Below are positions 18,373 through 27,730 of a DNA stretch of 64,000 nt, piece after piece (position 1 is the first letter of the stretch; every line of letters starts with the position of its first letter). The DNA lies in the NCBI GenBank assembly GCA_900109895.1, contig FOBR01000028.1:1-64000 (forward strand), written 5' to 3'. The position numbers were made by a program, and so were the translations under genes. The notes under the pieces are model-generated. The model was given only the letters and a program-made list of their open reading frames with translations. It had not been told where the DNA came from and searched no databases. The stretch comes from a bacterium A37T11 (GTDB lineage Bacteria > Bacteroidota > Bacteroidia > Sphingobacteriales > Sphingobacteriaceae).

Positions 18373-19362
18373 CTAGCGCGAAGTTGGATTCATTACAGAA
18401 ATTAGCTCCCTGGTAACCGAATAGGTAGTAGGAACTATATCATTCTGACCTTGTGGTACGCCATCTCTATCAACCGCATAGGAGAAAATACCACCTTTCG
18501 TTCCTTGGGAAGGCTGCCATTTAGCATAACTATAAGCCCGACTATTTTGTAATGGATTTGTGACATCGCCCCAATAAGTACCCCTTTCTTCATAAAATGA
18601 AAATCCAATGAGGTATTGTGACGGTTTAATTTTATTTGCATAAGAATCAAACGTGTCCTGTAGGGTATTTATAGAACGGCCATAGGACTGCACAATAGCA
18701 TAATCTACCAAACTATAAGCCACAGAAAATAAGTTAGTATTGCCCCCTTGGTTAGTATCGTAAATTAGTAATTTGTCACTTCCTGACTTTGGCCCCAAAT
18801 ATTTTGACAATGCTTTCATTACTCCTTCAACCCTTTCTAATTCTTCCGGATTAAAAGACCTTTCTACATCCAGGTCAAGTCCATCCAAAGAATAAGCTTG
18901 AACATTTTCTTCGAATATTTTTTTTGCGAGTGCTATATATCCTTCCTCATTGTTAGCATAGTCCGGGTTTATTAAATTTGAAATTCCTTTACTCATTACT
19001 ACTTTTGTACCTCTACTATGTAAATGTGGCACATATACCACTTTTAATGAATCCCAAAAAGCATTGTCGGCTGGTGTATAATCCGGAAACACCAAGGCAA
19101 TGTCCAGACTATCCGGCAATTCTTTCATGGAGGTCTTATTGGCAACCGGATCTGTGGCCTTGTCACGCCAGGTCCTGAAATAAGCCGCCATTAACTGATG
19201 TTCGCTCTTTTTGTAGTCATTCAGGCTTTTTAAATACAGGGCCATACTGTCCACTGGCTTTGGACCTACAGGGTGCATCGGCCCCTTTTTACAGGCACTA
19301 AAGCCCATTACAATGGCCATTCCGGCCAGCCTAAACATCATTTTTTTTGACTTTAACATCAT
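18373..19362 (-). CDS. GH18 endo-beta-N-acetylglucosaminidase-like lipoprotein (operon B)
   Basis: A 329-residue lipoprotein (lipobox FSAC, Cys24) with the glycoside hydrolase family 18 active-site motif DGLDLDVE at residues 160-167; Glu167 is the expected acid/base and Asp165 the residue that assists the substrate N-acetyl group. The short single-domain form with SEHQLMAAYFRTWRDK near the N-terminus resembles Bacteroides endoglycosidases that cut the chitobiose core of N-glycans. It sits after a SusC/SusD pair, which fits release and capture of oligosaccharide at the cell surface. A hairpin terminator precedes it, so its level may be lower than that of susC/D. Confidence 0.85.
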   Translation of the reverse strand: MMLKSKKMMFRLAGMAIVMGFSACKKGPMHPVGPKPVDSMALYLKSLNDYKKSEHQLMAAYFRTWRDKATDPVANKTSMKELPDSLDIALVFPDYTPADNAFWDSLKVVYVPHLHSRGTKVVMSKGISNLINPDYANNEEGYIALAKKIFEENVQAYSLDGLDLDVERSFNPEELERVEGVMKALSKYLGPKSGSDKLLIYDTNQGGNTNLFSVAYSLVDYAIVQSYGRSINTLQDTFDSYANKIKPSQYLIGFSFYEERGTYWGDVTNPLQNSRAYSYAKWQPSQGTKGGIFSYAVDRDGVPQGQNDIVPTTYSVTRELISVMNPTSR

Positions 19363-19411
19363 TTTTGAATTTATAAGTGAAACAATTATTGATAATTGGC
19401 TATTGAAAAAA

Positions 19412-19441
19412 ACCGCATGGCCTGAATGTGAGCCATGCGGT
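19412..19441 (-). terminator. Hairpin between susD and the GH18 gene
   Basis: A perfect 10-bp GC-rich stem (19412-19421 with 19432-19441) and 10-nt loop followed on the minus strand by a T6 run. It is 12 bp beyond the susD stop and about 50 bp ahead of the GH18 start, so it may attenuate rather than end the operon. Confidence 0.7.
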
Positions 19442-19452
19442 AAAAAGATGTA

Positions 19453-21075
19453 CTACTTATTTTTAGTATCCCACCAAAGGCGGGTTGCCCCATTGTCTGG
19501 ACCGCCGAGTAGGGAAACGGCTTTGGCAACTTCAGCTCCATTGGAGTTGTATTCTGCCGTGGGATAAGGCAATCTTCTGATCTGTTTCTTTGTATTGATC
19601 ACGCCATTACTGTAGTTGACCACCACCGGGAATATTTTTGGATATCCAGTCCTTCTATATTCGGCCCAAGCCTCGCAACCTTCCGGATAAATCGCGATCC
19701 ATTTTTGTGTAATGATGCGTTCCAGTTTTGTTTCGAAATTATCTGATTCGTTCCATTTAATCGTAATTTTGCTGAGGTCGGAGGATGTAGCAGCTATATT
19801 ATTGGCAGCGTCAACCGGATCGGTATATGCCGATGGCTTGCTGGTACCATCCGCTAAATAAGTACTCGCCTGCGATGCACTGAATCCTTCTTTTCCAAAA
19901 GACTTGGTAACACCTTGCTCATACAAGTCCTTTGCGTTCCCACCCATGTTCCAACCCCTGAGGGCGCCCTCTGCTCGTAAAAAACAGACTTCGGCAGGTG
20001 TCATCCAAACTACTGGTGTGTTCACATTCGTATTCAGCGAAGAGAAATTGACCCGGTCGTCTTTTGAGACAATATCGATTCCCCTGCGGATGCCCTTATA
20101 TGTCCCAGGAAACTGGGTAGATGGTTTGAAATAAGTCGCAATTCTCGGATCTTTATATCCCAACAGGAACGATTCCATGTCTGCAGACATCCTCGTATCT
20201 CCCTGGTAAACCACGTCTATGACATACAACGGATTAACAATAACATATCCCGTCTGTGTCTGTATACGTGCTATCTCAGTGGCATTGTCTGTAATAAAGC
20301 CGTGCGGATCGGCCACGGCTTTCTCTGCTTGTTGTTGTGCTAATTGGGGCGCTACATAACTAAGCCGCATGGCTATTCGCAAGCGCAACGAGTTAGCAAA
20401 TTTGATCCACTTAGTAAGGTCGCTACCATAAACCAAGTCAAATTTTTGAATGGGTTTTGCTTCTGGCTTCTCTTTTATAAATGCATCCAGTGATAGTATA
20501 GCCGAGTCAATATCTGTAAAAAAAGTTTTGTAGATGGATTCCTGGCTATCGTAGCCTACAGAAAACCCCCCTTGCCCATACTGGGAATAGGGCATAGGGC
20601 CGTAAAGGTCTGTTACCCGTTGCATTGACAATACCTTCAGTATTTGTGCTACAGCAAATACCTCTGGAGCGTCGACAGAAGCCCGCTGTTTGACCTGAAG
20701 CCAGGCTTGCATTACATTGTTAAGTTCATTGTTAAAATAGCCACTGGTCCATCCATTGTTAATGGAATAATTTAAATTGTTTTTTCCTCCTCCAAAAGGT
20801 GTAGGGGATGAAAGCATGCCGCTGAATGCATCCGCACAAAGGTTTTGTGCTACCTGATAGACAGATGCATCGCCAGTAGTGGCATTGGGCATGATATTTT
20901 TCTGCATTTGTACTAAAAATATGGCTTTGCCAATATTGTCATACTGTAGCATGGAATCGGTTGCATTGGCCGGGTTGGTATTATAATCTTCAAACTTTTT
21001 AGTACACGAGGCAATGGTGCTCCACATGAAGGTTATAATCAGTGCTTGTGAAAAAAACTTTATGTTTCTGGTCAT
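19453..21075 (-). CDS. SusD-like family 2 lipoprotein (operon B)
   Basis: A 540-residue outer-membrane lipoprotein (lipobox ending in IASC, about Cys23) of the SusD-like_2 type. Typical segments are TKKFEDYNTNP at the N-terminus, LKVLSMQRVTDLYGPMPYSQYG, and a C-terminal IITQKWIAIYPEGCEAWAEYRRTGYP. It pairs with the SusC encoded 47 bp upstream and binds the imported substrate, here probably a glycan because of the GH18 gene downstream. Confidence 0.92.
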   Translation of the reverse strand: MTRNIKFFSQALIITFMWSTIASCTKKFEDYNTNPANATDSMLQYDNIGKAIFLVQMQKNIMPNATTGDASVYQVAQNLCADAFSGMLSSPTPFGGGKNNLNYSINNGWTSGYFNNELNNVMQAWLQVKQRASVDAPEVFAVAQILKVLSMQRVTDLYGPMPYSQYGQGGFSVGYDSQESIYKTFFTDIDSAILSLDAFIKEKPEAKPIQKFDLVYGSDLTKWIKFANSLRLRIAMRLSYVAPQLAQQQAEKAVADPHGFITDNATEIARIQTQTGYVIVNPLYVIDVVYQGDTRMSADMESFLLGYKDPRIATYFKPSTQFPGTYKGIRRGIDIVSKDDRVNFSSLNTNVNTPVVWMTPAEVCFLRAEGALRGWNMGGNAKDLYEQGVTKSFGKEGFSASQASTYLADGTSKPSAYTDPVDAANNIAATSSDLSKITIKWNESDNFETKLERIITQKWIAIYPEGCEAWAEYRRTGYPKIFPVVVNYSNGVINTKKQIRRLPYPTAEYNSNGAEVAKAVSLLGGPDNGATRLWWDTKNK

Positions 21076-21122
21076 CTTTTTATCTTTTTGATCAAAAAAA
21101 TTTATTCTTTATCGGCTTTTTC

Positions 21123-24100
21123 TCAAAAAACCACCTTCAAATTAACTCCATAGCTTCGAAGGCTCGGTTGCATGAAATAATCGAATCCCTGCAGGTATGA
21201 TCCTGTAGCCATAGATAGTTCGGGATCGAAAGGGGCATCATTATGTAGCATGAAGAGATTCCTGGCGGTAAAACCAATGCCCAAGGATTGTATTTTACCG
21301 GAAAATACGTGGGCCGGGAATGTATAGCCAATATTTAGTTCGCGTAAGCGAACGTTTGTGGCACTGTAAACATATTCACCCAATAGGTCGGCACGATTGG
21401 CCTGCAGCACGTTCTGGTAATAATCTTGTGCACTAAATTGCTTTCCATTAATGTTTATCCCCCCGGCATCCCTCAGATCCGCAGAGGCCTTGGAAGCCCC
21501 GAACCCGTCCATAATGGCCTGGGTGGCAGAAACTACTTGTCCGCCAAAGCGCCCGTCGATCAGAAATCCAAGACTGATGTTTTTATATGTAAATGTGTTA
21601 TTGAAACCTAAGTTAAAATCAGGGCTGGCTCTTCCTACTTTGATTGTTTTGAGTGTTGCAAGGGGATTACCATCATCGTCTGTTATGATCTTTCCGTTAG
21701 CGTCGCGTTGGAGAGCTTTTTGATAGATATCACTCAATGTTCCACCTTCGGCAATTACCCCTGGGCCACCACTCAAGGAATCTTGCGATTTATAAGTATT
21801 GTCAAAAGGGTCGTAATAGTTCCTTAGGGTTTCTTTTATCTTATTCCTGTTTAGTGAGAAAACCACACTTGGGTTCCATGTCAAGTCTCCAAATTTGCCT
21901 TGGTATCCCAAAGATGCTTCCACTCCTTGGTTGTTTATCTTACCAGCATTGACATAATAGGAACTATATCCAACTCCGGCAGGTGGTGCAATGGTAAAAA
22001 TCTGGTTAGAGGTATTCGTGTTATAATAGGTTACCGAGAGGCTTAGTTTATCTCTGAAAAACCGAAGGTCTGTACCTACCTCTACAGACTGTGTCTTTTC
22101 AGGCTTAAGTGTCTGAAATGGGACTGCTCCTATCGGATTAACCACTCCGCTACTCACGGGATAAGATGGATTGGTCAAAAATGCCCCAGGAGGGTTACCC
22201 ACGTAACTCAAAGATGAGCGAACTTTTGCAAAAGAGAACCAGGAAGGCATTTGCACCATATCGCTCACAATGGCAGAAAGGCCTACTGAAGGATAAAAGG
22301 TCGAGTTTTTATTTGCAAAAGCAAGTTGGGATATCCAGTCATTGCGCCCTGTTAAATCTAAAAACAGGTAATCCTTAAATCCCAGGGTAGCGGTCATAAA
22401 GAGGGCTTGGGTTTCATTATGTATGGCAGCATTACCAGTACCTGAAATATGCTCCTGATCTATGTTATTGGTAGAAAAAAAGTTTGGTATGCCATTCTCT
22501 GCCAAAGCTCCCCCCGCTCCAGTAGTTGTTGTCCGATTATTCATGATGCTTCCTCCTAACACAGCAACCAGACTGAAATCCTGGAATTTCTTATTAGCGG
22601 TTAATAACAAATCTGCATAAACTTGCCTGTTGGTCGTGGTATTTTGGTTATAACTTCCATTGGGACTTCCGGTAAAAAGCTCCAGTGTGGATGCATAACG
22701 CTTGTTCTCCAAAAAATCGGACGCATTGTCTATTCTGGCCCTACCTCCAATTTTCAACCAATCATTTAGTTTCCAGGTCAATCCCAGATTTCCCATAAAG
22801 CGTTCCCGATCAAGCGATGTCAACATGCGGTTCACTGTCCAATATGGGTTTTGCATGGCCAAGGTTTGGTCTCCATAGGGCCAGTATTGCACATTTAAAT
22901 TGCGTGAAGGGTCATAACGTTCGTACTCCTTGTAGGTTTGCAAATCGTCTCCTCGCGGAAATAAATAAATTGGAACCAATGGATTGACATATTGGCCACT
23001 GTAAGGTGGATTGTCCATCCCTTGATTAATATAGGTTATTCCCAAATCGAGGTTTAGCTTGTCATTTGCAAAACTAGACGTATTGCGACCGGAGATGCTA
23101 TACCTGTTGAGTTTGTTATTGGGTATAATACCGCGCGAATTTAAGGATGATGCCGAAACAAATGTTTGACTCCGTTCGGTGCCTGTAGACACACTGACAG
23201 AATTATTAAAGTTATTGCCTGTTTGGAAAAAATCATTTGGTTGATAATTTTTTGGACTACTTAAGGCATCTCCCCAGCTTGAAAAAGATTTATTGCCTTC
23301 AGATGACACTAAGGAGCCATATTTGTTTTGCACCTCAGGCTCCGTAAATGGAGAAGAAAATGTGTTGTCTGAAGAAAAGCTCACTTTGGTCTTGCCAGTG
23401 CTTCCTTTTTTCGTTTCGATCATGACCACTCCATTGGCTGCCTGTCCTCCATATAAAGCAGCTGCTGACGCTCCGCTCAGTATGGAGATACTGGCAATGT
23501 TTTCAGGGTCGATATTTGCAATTCCATCGCCATAATCGGTTCCTCCAAAACTGTCACCCGCCTGTCCTGTGGAAGCTAATGGTTGCATCGGGATCCCATC
23601 AATTACGTAAAGAGCCCCGTTATTATTGGCGATAGACTTCACTCCTCGCATAACTACCCGCGTCGAACCGCCGGGTGAGGGTGTTGAATTGATCGTTACC
23701 CCGGCAATTTTACCGGTTAGGCTGTTTACAAAACTGGCATCTTTCACCCTTGTCACTTCGTCACTCTTTATTTCCTGTACGTTATAGGTAAGTTCTTTGG
23801 GTTTACGATGTATACCTAATGCGGTAACAACCACTTCATCCAGGGCATTGTCTTGGGGAATTAGCTGTACACTTAAAGTGCTTTGACCAGCCTGTACCGT
23901 AATAGTCTTGGCCGTATAGCCAATAAAACTAGCGGTCAAAGTTACTGTGCCGGCTGGCACTTCCAAGCTAAAGTTACCAGAGGCATTTGTTGAGGTTCCA
24001 TTTTTTGATCCTTGTACCAGTACTGAGGCCCCAACAACGGGTTCATTTGTTTGTCCATCGGTCACTTTCCCCGTAATTGTTCGATTTTGGCTATATGCGC

Positions 24101-24146
24101 TCATAATTGAAAGCAATAACAAGCCTAATAGGATAATTTTGTTCAT
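21123..24146 (-). CDS. SusC/RagA family TonB-dependent transporter (operon B)
   Basis: A 1007-residue outer-membrane importer: signal peptide (to about residue 19), CarboxypepD_reg domain ITGKVTDGQTNEPVVGASV, junction ALDEVVVTALG, plug with AANGVVMIETKKGS, and a barrel ending SYGVNLKVVF. Operons A and B therefore use different SusC types. Its start codon is about 100 bp downstream of an ECF-type promoter. It is divergent from the histidine kinase gene. Confidence 0.93.
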   Translation of the reverse strand: MNKIILLGLLLLSIMSAYSQNRTITGKVTDGQTNEPVVGASVLVQGSKNGTSTNASGNFSLEVPAGTVTLTASFIGYTAKTITVQAGQSTLSVQLIPQDNALDEVVVTALGIHRKPKELTYNVQEIKSDEVTRVKDASFVNSLTGKIAGVTINSTPSPGGSTRVVMRGVKSIANNNGALYVIDGIPMQPLASTGQAGDSFGGTDYGDGIANIDPENIASISILSGASAAALYGGQAANGVVMIETKKGSTGKTKVSFSSDNTFSSPFTEPEVQNKYGSLVSSEGNKSFSSWGDALSSPKNYQPNDFFQTGNNFNNSVSVSTGTERSQTFVSASSLNSRGIIPNNKLNRYSISGRNTSSFANDKLNLDLGITYINQGMDNPPYSGQYVNPLVPIYLFPRGDDLQTYKEYERYDPSRNLNVQYWPYGDQTLAMQNPYWTVNRMLTSLDRERFMGNLGLTWKLNDWLKIGGRARIDNASDFLENKRYASTLELFTGSPNGSYNQNTTTNRQVYADLLLTANKKFQDFSLVAVLGGSIMNNRTTTTGAGGALAENGIPNFFSTNNIDQEHISGTGNAAIHNETQALFMTATLGFKDYLFLDLTGRNDWISQLAFANKNSTFYPSVGLSAIVSDMVQMPSWFSFAKVRSSLSYVGNPPGAFLTNPSYPVSSGVVNPIGAVPFQTLKPEKTQSVEVGTDLRFFRDKLSLSVTYYNTNTSNQIFTIAPPAGVGYSSYYVNAGKINNQGVEASLGYQGKFGDLTWNPSVVFSLNRNKIKETLRNYYDPFDNTYKSQDSLSGGPGVIAEGGTLSDIYQKALQRDANGKIITDDDGNPLATLKTIKVGRASPDFNLGFNNTFTYKNISLGFLIDGRFGGQVVSATQAIMDGFGASKASADLRDAGGININGKQFSAQDYYQNVLQANRADLLGEYVYSATNVRLRELNIGYTFPAHVFSGKIQSLGIGFTARNLFMLHNDAPFDPELSMATGSYLQGFDYFMQPSLRSYGVNLKVVF

Positions 24147-24249
24147 GATCTATTTATAAATAATTCATTTTACTATATAAGTTCATTATTTTGGTTAATT
24201 GCATCCTGAATATATCAAACGATCAGGTAGCAAGCCTCATTTTAAGTTA

Positions 24250-24278
24250 ATACGGGGCACTTAGAAAAATTACCCCAC
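24250..24278 (-). promoter_or_regulatory. ECF-type promoter of operon B
   Basis: Minus strand GTGGGGTAAT (24278-24269), 13-bp spacer, CCGTAT (24255-24250), identical in blocks and spacing to those ahead of operons A and C. It lies in the 243-bp divergent region between susC and the histidine kinase. Confidence 0.75.
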
Positions 24279-24389
24279 TTAAATAAAATTTTATTTTTCT
24301 GCATACACTTTATCTGACTTAATAAAATACATAATCAAATTTCTCACCCGATCTGGGGTGATTTTTTAATATGTCCCGTATGTGAGGAT

Positions 24390-25490
24390 ATGAATATATC
24401 CTATTTAAATTTCTTTGACACATTGGATGTGATCATTCCGCCTGTAATAATCACTGATGCTAACTATTTGCATTTATTTAGAAACCGTGCTTTTTATGAG
24501 CAAATTGGTTACGGTTCAGTGGAGATGTATAATAGTAATGCCTGGCTCGAGCTTGTCTACCCGGATCCAGACTATCGAAAAGAAATTTTGCGGCAATGGA
24601 ATGAACAGGTTGTTGAAGCAGCACAAACTGGTTCTTCACAAATTCATCTTTTATCTAGAGTGCATTGCCAGAATGAAAATTACAAGTGGTATGATATCCA
24701 TGAACACCGGCTTGGCGACCTGAAAATAATTACATTTTTAGATGTAAACCGCTTACAGCTGCAAAATGAAGAATTATTGCGAGTCATAAAATTCAATAGC
24801 CTGTTTAATGCTACATTAGCCCATGACATACGTTCGCCATTAGCAACTCTGGACTTGTTGCTAAAGTTTAAAAATAAATTTTTCCCTACCAATGAGGAAC
24901 AATTACAAAGCCATTTTCAACGAATTTCCAGACAGCTTCATCGAATTTTTGATGTGATTGACTCTGCTGTACTCCATCAGGCGGCCGGTTCTGACCACTT
25001 TCAATTCACAATTCGTAAAATAGCTATCAGAAATCTCTTGAAACATATCCTTACTTATTACGAAGAGGAATTAATTGCCATGAACATCACGCTGGATGGA
25101 AACATAGAAAGCGAGATTTTTATAGAGTATGACGCTTTTATTCTGGAAGTCATGCTTCGCAATATTATTAGTAATGCCATTAAACATTCACCCAGAAACG
25201 CAACCATTACAATCACAACCATTCAGTCTCTCCACCATATAGACCTATCTGTTACGGATAATGGGGAGGGACTGACGCAGGAACAAATAGACCATATTTT
25301 GGAACCAAGGGGTGGTAACCTATTACCCACACGTGAAAATTTCAATGACGGGTTTGGATTGGGGCTTAGAATGGCAAAGGATCTTTTGGAAAATCATTAT
25401 GGCAAGTTACTTGTAGAAAGTTTACCGGGTATTGGATCTGTATTCACCATCCGCCTTCCAGGATATATCCCCAAGTTTCCGGATTATTAA
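24390..25490 (+). CDS. Cytosolic PAS-domain sensor histidine kinase
   Basis: A 366-residue kinase without transmembrane segments. An N-terminal PAS-like domain (about residues 15-125) precedes the dimerisation/phosphoacceptor helix ATLAHDIRSP with His145. The catalytic domain shows the N box NIISNAIKHSP, the G1 box DNGEGL and the G2 box GFGLGLRMAKDLL. No response regulator is encoded nearby, so it is an orphan. It is embedded between SusC/D operons B and C, ends 3 bp from the convergent PKD-like gene, and may add a second input to this region, which is inference. Confidence 0.88.
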   Translation: MNISYLNFFDTLDVIIPPVIITDANYLHLFRNRAFYEQIGYGSVEMYNSNAWLELVYPDPDYRKEILRQWNEQVVEAAQTGSSQIHLLSRVHCQNENYKWYDIHEHRLGDLKIITFLDVNRLQLQNEELLRVIKFNSLFNATLAHDIRSPLATLDLLLKFKNKFFPTNEEQLQSHFQRISRQLHRIFDVIDSAVLHQAAGSDHFQFTIRKIAIRNLLKHILTYYEEELIAMNITLDGNIESEIFIEYDAFILEVMLRNIISNAIKHSPRNATITITTIQSLHHIDLSVTDNGEGLTQEQIDHILEPRGGNLLPTRENFNDGFGLGLRMAKDLLENHYGKLLVESLPGIGSVFTIRLPGYIPKFPDY

Positions 25491-25493
25491 AAT

Positions 25494-27002
25494 TTATCGT
25501 TCAAGATACGTTAAGGATGCTACTTCTCCAAAACCTATGTGATTATCAATCAGTTTTAAAGGCTGCATGCCCGGAGTTACTTCAAACCTTTCTAATTTTC
25601 CGGAGGTATCGTTTCCAGGTATAAAAGTGCATACTAATATTTGCTTTTGCATGTCTTTATAACGTGCTTTATTGTATGATGGCGTTTTGACGTCGTCTGA
25701 CCCATACAAAAAATTATGAAATTGAAGGAGGTTGATAGTTGCCGGGCCATAATCAGCCATGAGTTCTTCTTTCCCTTTTTCATCGTCATATTGGTAAAGC
25801 CTGCCATTAACGGAATAAAATAGGGTACCGTATTCAGGGCTTATAGCAAAATGCGTTGCATGGGCAATAACCGTTGATGCCACCTGCTGATAGGATAACT
25901 GAGTAAAGCGATTGAACCGGGCAATATAAACACTATCATTACTGTGATCCTTCAAAACGGCCACATATTGCCCGTTTGAGTACAAGCTGTACGCTAAGTA
26001 AAGCAGGTCTTTGCCTGTTTTGTAATTGAATAAATTGCCTTTACCAAACGATGAACAATAGTTTAAACCCAAGACATGCCACAGAAATTCTCCGCTGGCC
26101 GTATTAAAAAGTACGGTAGGGTTTTGGGCAATAAAGAAGTTTACGGCTAAAAATGGAGATGCAGTAAATGGCAGCAAGCTACCGTCAGCTTGCTGGATGT
26201 TGGTAATATCAGAAAATTGTTGGTCACCTGAAATTACCTTTCCTCCTGCATAAAACAAATCCCAATAACCCAAAGGGTATAGGCGCATATCTGGTAACGT
26301 GGAGGTGCCATTCAAAATATATTTAAGGTTGGTGATATCGTTTAGGTCGTCTTTCCTCAGCAGCCACACACCTTTTGTGGTGCCGATGAAAATACCACCC
26401 TTTTGCCCCCCCCCAATTTGTGTAACACCGTATTCTACAAAATTAGGAAGTCCTTTTAGCAAAAGGCCACTATGTTGGTTTTCCAGAACATCTTTTAAGT
26501 ACACAAATTGGTTTTCTGTCTCTTTGTAGGAAAGCATGTCCAAACGGCTTTTTTCGCCTTCTTTGCACAACAATAAGTAGCCTTCATATATTTCATTCGT
26601 AACCAACAAGGTAAAAAATTTCTCAGTGAATAATTTTGATCGCCTGTCTGTGATGCGCAGCGACATTTCATATGCCCCCTTATCCCAACTTATAACCATA
26701 TTAATACTTGGACCTGTAAATATTACTTTTGAGTTGGTTGGCGAATAACCTACATTATTAAGCCATATCCATTCATAAGTGTAGTTAGCAGTGTCTCCAA
26801 TGGGATCCTGAGAATAAGTTATGTTGGGTTTGATGCGGAGGACACTGTCTGAATATACAGTGTATATACTGTCCATGCCCGTCACGATGGCTTCATTAAC
26901 AGGGGTATAGTGCCCGTCAGATGGCTTGTTACAAGAGTGCGTGAGAGCCATGCTTACTACTGCCATCAATAAACTGATATACTTATATGCTTGTTTTTTC
27001 AT
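25494..27002 (-). CDS. PKD-like family lipoprotein (operon C)
   Basis: A 502-residue lipoprotein (lipobox ending HSC, about Cys24). It matches the PKD-like lipoprotein family found at the end of SusC/SusD/DUF4843 operons: an N-terminal Ig-like region (about residues 40-140, with YTYEWIWLNN) and a C-terminal region of repeated beta-blades that looks like a propeller. It is probably a surface glycan- or peptide-binding accessory. It begins 2 bp after the DUF4843 gene stop, so both are co-translated. Confidence 0.82.
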   Translation of the reverse strand: MKKQAYKYISLLMAVVSMALTHSCNKPSDGHYTPVNEAIVTGMDSIYTVYSDSVLRIKPNITYSQDPIGDTANYTYEWIWLNNVGYSPTNSKVIFTGPSINMVISWDKGAYEMSLRITDRRSKLFTEKFFTLLVTNEIYEGYLLLCKEGEKSRLDMLSYKETENQFVYLKDVLENQHSGLLLKGLPNFVEYGVTQIGGGQKGGIFIGTTKGVWLLRKDDLNDITNLKYILNGTSTLPDMRLYPLGYWDLFYAGGKVISGDQQFSDITNIQQADGSLLPFTASPFLAVNFFIAQNPTVLFNTASGEFLWHVLGLNYCSSFGKGNLFNYKTGKDLLYLAYSLYSNGQYVAVLKDHSNDSVYIARFNRFTQLSYQQVASTVIAHATHFAISPEYGTLFYSVNGRLYQYDDEKGKEELMADYGPATINLLQFHNFLYGSDDVKTPSYNKARYKDMQKQILVCTFIPGNDTSGKLERFEVTPGMQPLKLIDNHIGFGEVASLTYLER

Positions 27003-27004
27003 AC

Positions 27005-27730
27005 TTAGTATCTATCTGGTGCCTTCGGGCCTGCTTGCATCAACATACCGTTTACCTCGTAAACAGGTGTACCGGCAGCCTGTTGTTCTTTTAAATATTT
27101 TTTTAGCTTATAGGATTTTGCATCTGCCTGAAATTTTAAAATATTAAGGATGTTTTCAACCGTATACTCTTGGTTTTCAAGACTGATTATTAAGCGTAAC
27201 TTTTTATCTGAATAAATTCCGTAATAATCTGCGATATGATCCCAGTCGTCTGGCTTATCAATATGATCAGAAGTTGTAATCTTGAAAATCGTGGCATATT
27301 CCTGGTCTTCACCATCCTGCCAGATGCCGGGAAAATTGGTGTTGGGTATTAAATGTAGTACTATCGTAAGTGTATCGTCATGAATTGCTGGCGAGCGTAG
27401 CATATGGATTGACACCGAATCCTGCGCCAAATTTGGTTTAAAAATGTAAGAAGCAGGTAATATATAATCCCTACCGGCTACCGCGGTACTGCTTTCATCT
27501 GTTTGTAATAGATAGGAAGAAGGCTGGTTAAGGTTATTACCAAATAAATAAATAGGTACCCAAACTATGGTGTCATTTACAAATTCCCTGATCGCACCAA
27601 AATCAACTTCCGCATGATTTTCCCCATTCTTAAAAAACACACCCTGGTCACCTGAATAGAACTGGGTTGCTTCTTTTCGGCAACTTTGGCCAATTATAAC
27701 CGCTGCAATATAGAGAATGGCTTTTTTCAT
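27005..27730 (-). CDS. DUF4843 domain lipoprotein (operon C)
   Basis: A 241-residue lipoprotein with lipobox GQSC (about Cys17). A beta-rich, Calx-beta-like body with GVFFKNG near the N-terminus and VAGRDYILPASYIF fits DUF4843, a family restricted to Bacteroidota SusC/D operons. Its start overlaps the susD stop by 4 bp. It is a likely surface-exposed accessory; function unknown. Confidence 0.82.
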   Translation of the reverse strand: MKKAILYIAAVIIGQSCRKEATQFYSGDQGVFFKNGENHAEVDFGAIREFVNDTIVWVPIYLFGNNLNQPSSYLLQTDESSTAVAGRDYILPASYIFKPNLAQDSVSIHMLRSPAIHDDTLTIVLHLIPNTNFPGIWQDGEDQEYATIFKITTSDHIDKPDDWDHIADYYGIYSDKKLRLIISLENQEYTVENILNILKFQADAKSYKLKKYLKEQQAAGTPVYEVNGMLMQAGPKAPDRY

